Positions 7,406 through 11,006 of a DNA stretch of 11,006 nt are shown one piece after another. The notes beneath the pieces were generated by a model. It made no database searches and was not told the DNA's origin. It saw nothing but the letters and a program-made list of their open reading frames with translations. Location of the stretch: positions 1 through 11,006 of the forward strand of contig SFGA01000048.1 in NCBI GenBank assembly GCA_004556705.1, written 5' to 3'. The DNA comes from Ruminococcus sp. Its GTDB lineage: Bacteria; Bacillota; Clostridia; Oscillospirales; Acutalibacteraceae. A program made the position numbers and the translations under genes. Position 1 is the first letter of the stretch, and every line of letters starts with the position of its first letter.

Positions 7406-8641
7406 TTATTTATTTCTTTCGTTATCAAGCAACGCCTTGACTTTAATCGGAAGTCCGAAGAGGTTGATGAAGCCGGTAGCATCCTTCTGGTCGTATGCGC
7501 CGCCGTCATCGCCGAACGAAGCAACGTTTTCGTCATAGAGAGTATATGGTGAGGTTACGCCTGCGTTGATGATGTTGCCTTTATAAAGCTTGAGCTTTAC
7601 GTCGCCCGTTACCGTCTGCTGAGTGCTGTCAACAAAAGCCGAAAGAGCTTCACGCAAGGGGGTAAACCATTTTCCGTCATATACAAGCTCGCCGTATTTT
7701 TGCGCAACAAGCTTTTTGTAGTGAGCTGTATCACGGTCAAGAGTTATCATCTCAAGAAGCTCATGAGCCTTATAGAGAATAGCTCCGCCGGGAGTTTCAT
7801 ATACGCCACGTGATTTCATACCGACAAGACGGTTTTCAACAATGTCAAGAAGTCCTATACCGTTTGCGCCGCCGAGTGCGTTGAGCTTTTCAACAAGTGA
7901 AACGGCGTCAAGCTCTTTGCCGTCAACCGCTGTGGGAACTCCCTGTTCGAAATGAATTGTGATATATGTAGGCTCGTTCGGTGCTTTTTCGGGGGATACT
8001 CCAAGCTCCAAAAAGCCGTCCTTGTTATACAAGGGCTCATTAGCGGGATTTTCAAGGTCAAGTCCCTCGTGAGAGAGATGCCAAATGTTTTTATCCTTTG
8101 AATAATTGGTTTCACGGTTGATTTTAAGCGGAATGTTATGCGCCTCAGCATAATCGATTTCCTCATCACGGGATTTAATATTCCACTCACGCCACGGTGC
8201 GATAATCTCCATATCGGGAGCCAAGGCTTTAAGCGAAAGCTCAAAACGAACCTGATCGTTGCCCTTGCCCGTGCAGCCGTGACAAATTGCGTCCGCACCC
8301 TCTTTTTTTGCTATGTCTGCAAGTCCCTTTGCTATGCAAGGACGAGCATGCGACGTGCCGAGAAGATATTCCTCATATTCAGCTCCTGCCTTGAGGCACG
8401 GCCAAATGTAGTTTTCAATATAATCCTTTTTCAAATCGAGAACGTAAAGCTTTGACGCACCTGTCTGGAGAGCCTTTTCTTCAAGTCCGTCAAGCTCCGT
8501 ACCCTGTCCCACGTCTCCGGAAACGGCAATAACCTCACAGTTATTGTAATTTTCTTTGAGCCACGGAATGATGATTGAGGTGTCAAGTCCGCCCGAATAA
8601 GCGAGTACTACCTTTTTGATTTCCTTTTTGTCTTTTTTCAT
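7406..8641 (-). CDS. argG: Argininosuccinate synthase
   Basis: A 411-residue ATP-dependent enzyme that condenses citrulline and aspartate to argininosuccinate, releasing AMP and pyrophosphate. The ATP pyrophosphatase P-loop AYSGGLDTS is at residues 14-22. GDVGQG (42-47) and HGCTGKGNDQVRFE (121-134) form the rest of the nucleotide and substrate site. SRGVYETPGG (277-286) is also typical. Another Met lies 11 codons upstream at 8674, but the one at 8641 gives the usual MKKDKK...KVVLAYSGG N-terminus and has a perfect GGAGGT 6 nt upstream, so it is chosen. It is the first gene of the arg operon. The promoter and ARG boxes lie immediately upstream. Confidence 0.98.
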   Translation of the reverse strand: MKKDKKEIKKVVLAYSGGLDTSIIIPWLKENYNNCEVIAVSGDVGQGTELDGLEEKALQTGASKLYVLDLKKDYIENYIWPCLKAGAEYEEYLLGTSHARPCIAKGLADIAKKEGADAICHGCTGKGNDQVRFELSLKALAPDMEIIAPWREWNIKSRDEEIDYAEAHNIPLKINRETNYSKDKNIWHLSHEGLDLENPANEPLYNKDGFLELGVSPEKAPNEPTYITIHFEQGVPTAVDGKELDAVSLVEKLNALGGANGIGLLDIVENRLVGMKSRGVYETPGGAILYKAHELLEMITLDRDTAHYKKLVAQKYGELVYDGKWFTPLREALSAFVDSTQQTVTGDVKLKLYKGNIINAGVTSPYTLYDENVASFGDDGGAYDQKDATGFINLFGLPIKVKALLDNERNK

Positions 8642-8647
8642 ATTGTT

Positions 8648-8653
8648 ACCTCC
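8648..8653 (-). promoter_or_regulatory. Strong ribosome binding site of argG
   Basis: GGAGGT on the - strand lies 6 nt before the ATG at 8641. It decides that start against the Met at 8674, whose upstream sequence is A+T-rich and lacks such a match. Confidence 0.85.
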
Positions 8654-8691
8654 GAGTGTCAGTAAAAGCGTCAAATTTTGATTGTGGAGAA

Positions 8692-8720
8692 ATTATACAT
8701 CGTCAACGCATAAAAATCAA
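8692..8720 (-). promoter_or_regulatory. Sigma-A type promoter of the arg operon
   Basis: On the - strand, TTGATT (8720-8715) and a perfect TATAAT (8697-8692) are separated by exactly 17 nt. Transcription would start near 8685, leaving a leader of about 44 nt before argG. That is too short for a T-box or riboswitch, and none of their conserved sequences is visible. A weaker alternative, TTGTAC (8762-8757) with AATAAT (8740-8735), overlaps the two ARG boxes. Confidence 0.6.
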
Positions 8721-8726
8721 GTGTTT

Positions 8727-8744
8727 TGTGTATAATTATTCAAG
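8727..8744. promoter_or_regulatory. ARG box 1 (ArgR/AhrC operator)
   Basis: The 14-bp core TGTATAATTATTCA (8729-8742) matches the ArgR consensus half-sites TGAAT and ATTCA with an A/T centre at 13 of 14 positions. It lies just upstream of the -35 element of argG. ArgR, with arginine as co-repressor, would bind here. Position relative to the inferred start site is about -50. Confidence 0.7.
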
Positions 8745-8747
8745 AAA

Positions 8748-8765
8748 AATGTATATTTGTACAAT
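8748..8765. promoter_or_regulatory. ARG box 2 (weaker ArgR/AhrC operator)
   Basis: TGTATATTTGTACA (8750-8763) has a TGTA/TACA dyad and matches the ArgR core at about 10 of 14 positions. Taken as 18-bp boxes, it is 3 bp from box 1, so the centres are 21 bp apart. That is two helical turns, the spacing of paired ARG boxes in characterised operators, where one hexamer binds both. Confidence 0.55.
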
Positions 8766-8959
8766 TTAACAACAGAATTATACGGCAAAAACGACGTTTT
8801 ATATTATTTTACTAATATGTTATTTCAAAGCAGAGGGCTAAGACAGTTATTTAGTTTTGATAAAAATGATAGTACGGATTTGAACACTTTTAAGTTTTTG
8901 CGTTGTTAGTTTTAGCCCTTTTTCAACATATTACGACGTGATACATTTGCAAATAAAAC
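8766..8959. other. A+T-rich divergent intergenic spacer
   Basis: Together with its flanks this is the middle of the 366-nt gap between argG and the OpgB-like gene. I see no credible small gene. An 8-bp inverted repeat, AGGGCTAA (8834-8841) and TTAGCCCT (8912-8919), is followed by a short T run on the + strand. Its loop is 70 nt, so pairing is uncertain. No T-box, riboswitch or tRNA signature is present. Confidence 0.4.
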
Positions 8960-8965
8960 TATAAT
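8960..8965 (+). promoter_or_regulatory. Likely -10 element of the OpgB-like gene
   Basis: A perfect TATAAT lies 42 nt before the chosen start codon. No convincing TTGACA match lies 16-18 nt upstream, so the promoter may be weak or need an activator. Transcription would start near 8972. That rules out the in-frame ATG at 8966 as the translation start. Confidence 0.5.
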
Positions 8966-8973
8966 ATGGTAAA

Positions 8974-8992
8974 ATCACTTTCACAAAGTGAT
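8974..8992. promoter_or_regulatory. Perfect 8-bp palindrome in the leader of the OpgB-like gene
   Basis: ATCACTTT and AAAGTGAT form a perfect inverted repeat around CAC. It lies right behind the -10 element and 1 nt before the ribosome site. As DNA it is placed like a repressor operator over the transcription start. As RNA it would be a hairpin next to the ribosome site. I do not recognise the site as belonging to a named regulator. Confidence 0.5.
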
Positions 8993-8993
8993 G

Positions 8994-9001
8994 AAAGAGG
9001 G
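8994..9001 (+). promoter_or_regulatory. Ribosome binding site that fixes the OpgB-like start
   Basis: AAAGAGGG lies 6 nt before the ATG at 9008. The longer frame starting at 8966 has no Shine-Dalgarno sequence. Confidence 0.7.
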
Positions 9002-9007
9002 ATCTAT

Positions 9008-10864
9008 ATGTTTTGGTTTATGGGAATTCTTGCAGGAATTCTTTTGAGCGTTGCGGACATTTTTTTGCTTACTCGCAAAAAGACTGCTTCGTCATGCATA
9101 CTTGCGGTTGTACGTGATGTGATCGTAAGCAATGCGGCTGCGCTCGGACTTATGTCATTCGTGCTTAAAATACCGAATATGTTTGTATTTTCACAGCACA
9201 GCGGCTCCTATCCGTTTAAGTATTTTGCTTTTGTTTTGGCTATCGGACTTGTGTTCCTGTTCGGCCGTGGAATTGCAGAGGGTGTAATCTTCTTTGAACA
9301 CGCAAAGCCGAAGCACAAGGTCGGCGCTTGGATACTCCGCATTTTCTCGGCACTTTTTGCCGCACTTTCGGCTGCTGCGGTTACAGCTTCGATTTGGGTT
9401 GCGGAGACCTTTGCAGGTCTTACACCCGATCAGATGCTTATCAACCTCAACGGCAACACGGGCGGAACAAGCGACGAGGTTATGATTACAATGTTCCAGG
9501 GTCCGATTTTGACAACGGCTGTGGTAACGATATTGTTCTGCGTGTTCGCTTTTTCGACAAGGAAAATCAAATACAAGCTTCATGAAAAGCAGTTTACTGT
9601 TTTGTCGGGACTTGCAAGACGTCTTGTAGCACTTTTCCTTTCAATTCTTATGCTTGCAAGCGGAATTATGTTCGGCGTTGAAAAGCTTTCACTTAAAAAG
9701 CTCTACACGGCATATATGGACGAATCTCCGTATATTGAGGAAAATTTCGCCGACCCCAACAAGATAAATATGACCTTCCCTGAGAAGAAGCGTAACCTTA
9801 TTCACATTTACCTTGAGTCTATGGAAAACTCCTATTTCTCAAAGGAGCTCGGCGGATATATGGACGTAAACCTTATGCCCGAGCTTGAAAAGCTCTCAAG
9901 AGAGGGCTATAACTTCTCGGATCTTCCCGAGGGCTTCGGCGGTAACCCTAACTCGACGGGTGCTAACTGGTCGATAGCTTCAATGGTCAATATGTGCAGC
10001 GGCTTGCCTATGAAGGTTCCCGCAAGCCCGAACTCTTACGGCTCTGCCGACAACTTCCTGCCCGGCGCTACCACACTCGGCGATATTTTGAAGGAGCAGG
10101 GCTATAATCAGACTGTTATGTTCGGTGCAGAGGCTGCTTTCGGCGGACTTGAATATTTGTTCCGTCAGCACGGCGACTATAAAATAATGGACTGGAAATA
10201 TGCGCACGACAACGGTATGATTCCCGAGGACTACTATGTATGGTGGGGCTATGAGGATGATAAGCTCTACGAATTTGCAAAGGACGAGCTTACCCGTCTT
10301 GCAAATGAGGACAAGCCTTTCTACTTCGTAATGGAGACAGCGGATACGCATTTCCCCGATGGTTATCTTTCGGAAAAGGCAACCGCACCGTTTGAAAAGC
10401 CCTATGCAAACGCAATTTTCTACAGTCAGGCAGAGGCTGCTAAGTTTATCCGTTGGATTCAGAGCCAGCCGTTCTATGAGAACACAACAATCGTTATCAA
10501 CGGCGACCATTTGAGCATGGATCAGGCGTTCTTCAGAGATTTCGACCCGAACTACAGACGTACCTGCTTCAACCTTATTCTTAATCCGGCGCCGAAATGT
10601 GCAGCTGCTCCCGAGCATCGTTTCCACAATCGTGAGTGGGCTACCTTCGATATGCTTCCGACAATGCTCGCAAGCATCGGTGTTGAATTTGACGGAGATA
10701 AGGTCGGAATCGGTACAAACCTCTTCTCTGATACGCCGACTCTCTTTGAGCGTGACGGAACGGACTTCGTTAATGCCGAGCTTGAAAAGCGCAGCAACTT
10801 CTACAATGAAAACATTCTTGTAGACTGGTCAAAAATTGTCAGCAAAAAGAAGACGACTGATTAA
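9008..10864 (+). CDS. Membrane-anchored sulfatase-fold glycerophosphotransferase (OpgB/LtaS-like)
   Basis: A 618-residue protein with about six membrane segments (near residues 3-22, 30-55, 70-95, 107-133, 166-183 and 205-223), then a large domain from about 260 that should face outside. That domain has the alkaline-phosphatase/sulfatase fold: NLIHIYLESMENSYF (263-277) with metal ligand E270, NSTGANWSIASM (315-326) with T317 as the likely nucleophile, ETADTHF (443-449), and NGDH (498-501) with D500 and H501 as metal ligands. TPDQMLINL (139-147) before the last membrane segments and the TGxxWSIA nucleophile motif recall OpgB/MdoB, which moves phosphoglycerol from phosphatidylglycerol to glucans, more than LtaS. 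In a Gram-positive cell the acceptor could be teichoic acid, a glycolipid or another envelope glycan; this is unresolved. The start at 9008 is chosen for its ribosome site and because the likely -10 box ends at 8965. It is divergent from the arg operon, with no evident functional link. Confidence 0.88.
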   Translation: MFWFMGILAGILLSVADIFLLTRKKTASSCILAVVRDVIVSNAAALGLMSFVLKIPNMFVFSQHSGSYPFKYFAFVLAIGLVFLFGRGIAEGVIFFEHAKPKHKVGAWILRIFSALFAALSAAAVTASIWVAETFAGLTPDQMLINLNGNTGGTSDEVMITMFQGPILTTAVVTILFCVFAFSTRKIKYKLHEKQFTVLSGLARRLVALFLSILMLASGIMFGVEKLSLKKLYTAYMDESPYIEENFADPNKINMTFPEKKRNLIHIYLESMENSYFSKELGGYMDVNLMPELEKLSREGYNFSDLPEGFGGNPNSTGANWSIASMVNMCSGLPMKVPASPNSYGSADNFLPGATTLGDILKEQGYNQTVMFGAEAAFGGLEYLFRQHGDYKIMDWKYAHDNGMIPEDYYVWWGYEDDKLYEFAKDELTRLANEDKPFYFVMETADTHFPDGYLSEKATAPFEKPYANAIFYSQAEAAKFIRWIQSQPFYENTTIVINGDHLSMDQAFFRDFDPNYRRTCFNLILNPAPKCAAAPEHRFHNREWATFDMLPTMLASIGVEFDGDKVGIGTNLFSDTPTLFERDGTDFVNAELEKRSNFYNENILVDWSKIVSKKKTTD

Positions 10865-10919
10865 AGCTAAAATCAATACAGCAAGATATAACCCCCGATA
10901 TGTAAAATGAAGCGCCCCC

Positions 10920-10932
10920 TGTCAAGTAGACA
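10920..10932. other. Possible insertion-sequence edge
   Basis: TGTC-AAGTA-GACA, preceded by GCGCCCCC, resembles the ends of some IS3-family elements as I remember them (an AAGTAGACA-type terminal motif). If so, the element would extend to the right beyond the window. No transposase sequence or second end is visible, so this is only a suggestion. Confidence 0.2.
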
Positions 10933-10964
10933 TACGAAAAAACAAAAATATATTTAGTTGAATG

Positions 10965-11000
10965 AATTCCACCCTGCTGTGCAGCAGGGTGGAATTTTTC
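10965..11000 (+). terminator. Strong intrinsic terminator downstream of the OpgB-like gene
   Basis: AATTCCACCCTGCTG (10965-10979) pairs perfectly over 15 bp with CAGCAGGGTGGAATT (10982-10996). Only two bases separate the arms, so the inner pairs must open to form the loop. The + strand continues TTTC, giving a run of five T including the end of the stem. It lies about 100 nt past the stop codon at 10864. It could instead belong to whatever element begins further right. Confidence 0.8.
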
Positions 11001-11006
11001 ATGCTG

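Noticed and set aside
8642..8674. Alternative argG start 11 codons upstream
   Set aside because: It would place GGAGGT inside the coding sequence; the family N-terminus begins at the Met at 8641.
8642..8700. T-box or arginine riboswitch in the argG leader
   Set aside because: The inferred leader is about 44 nt, and no T-box sequence or structured aptamer is visible.
8834..8919. Small RNA bounded by AGGGCTAA and TTAGCCCT
   Set aside because: The arms are only 8 bp with a 70-nt loop and there is no promoter match at a suitable distance; chance pairing is likely in A+T-rich sequence.
8966..9007. Upstream ATG of the OpgB-like frame
   Set aside because: It overlaps the end of the likely -10 box, lacks a ribosome site, and the extra 14 residues put polar sequence before the first membrane segment.
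9980..10627. 215-codon open frame on the - strand inside the OpgB-like gene
   Set aside because: It is the mirror of a strongly conserved coding frame, with no ribosome site and no recognisable domain.
1..11006. CRISPR array, tRNA or rRNA gene, toxin-antitoxin, phage-defence or prophage genes
   Set aside because: No regularly spaced repeats, no RNA-gene signatures and no matching proteins; nearly all sequence is accounted for by the named genes and short regulatory gaps.

Overview
The window looks like chromosomal DNA of a Gram-positive gut-type Clostridia bacterium (Oscillospiraceae/Ruminococcaceae-like). This is inferred from four things: strong AGGAGG-type ribosome sites, a surface protein ending in a PxTG sorting-type tail with CxxC repeats, an OpgB/LtaS-type glycerophosphotransferase, and a tightly packed arginine operon. 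No similarity search was possible, so taxonomy is inference. Base composition is moderate and the genes look native.

Layout, left to right. (1) Positions 2-505, + strand: the C-terminal end of a cell-surface protein whose start lies outside the window. (2) Positions 506-733: a short convergent intergenic region dominated by a long two-tier inverted repeat (540-710) with a G+C-rich terminator hairpin at its centre (618-656). (3) Positions 734-8641, - strand: seven closely spaced genes in the transcription order argG, argH, argC, argJ, argB, argD, argF. Gaps are 4-73 nt, and nearly every gene has a clear Shine-Dalgarno sequence. (4) Positions 8642-9007: a divergent regulatory region. It holds the argG promoter, two ArgR-type operator boxes in helical register, and the putative promoter, a perfect 8-bp palindrome and the ribosome site of the rightward gene. 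(5) Positions 9008-10864, + strand: a membrane-anchored sulfatase-fold enzyme of the OpgB/LtaS glycerophosphotransferase type. (6) Positions 10865-11006: trailer with a strong terminator hairpin and a sequence that might be the edge of an insertion sequence.

Together the seven arg genes encode every step from N-acetylglutamate to arginine. ArgB and ArgC activate and reduce N-acetylglutamate, ArgD transaminates it, and ArgJ recycles the acetyl group onto glutamate to release ornithine. ArgF makes citrulline, and ArgG with ArgH convert citrulline to arginine. No argA, argE, carAB or argR is present here. ArgJ removes the need for ArgE, and ArgB carries the N-terminal segment typical of arginine-inhibited kinases. 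Control therefore appears to act both on transcription (ARG boxes) and on enzyme activity.

I found no wholly new biological system. The items most worth a second look are the tandem ARG boxes placed upstream of the best promoter, the nested 171-nt inverted repeat behind argF, the short-class (type 2) ArgC in a Gram-positive-looking operon, and the perfect palindrome just behind the promoter of the OpgB-like gene.
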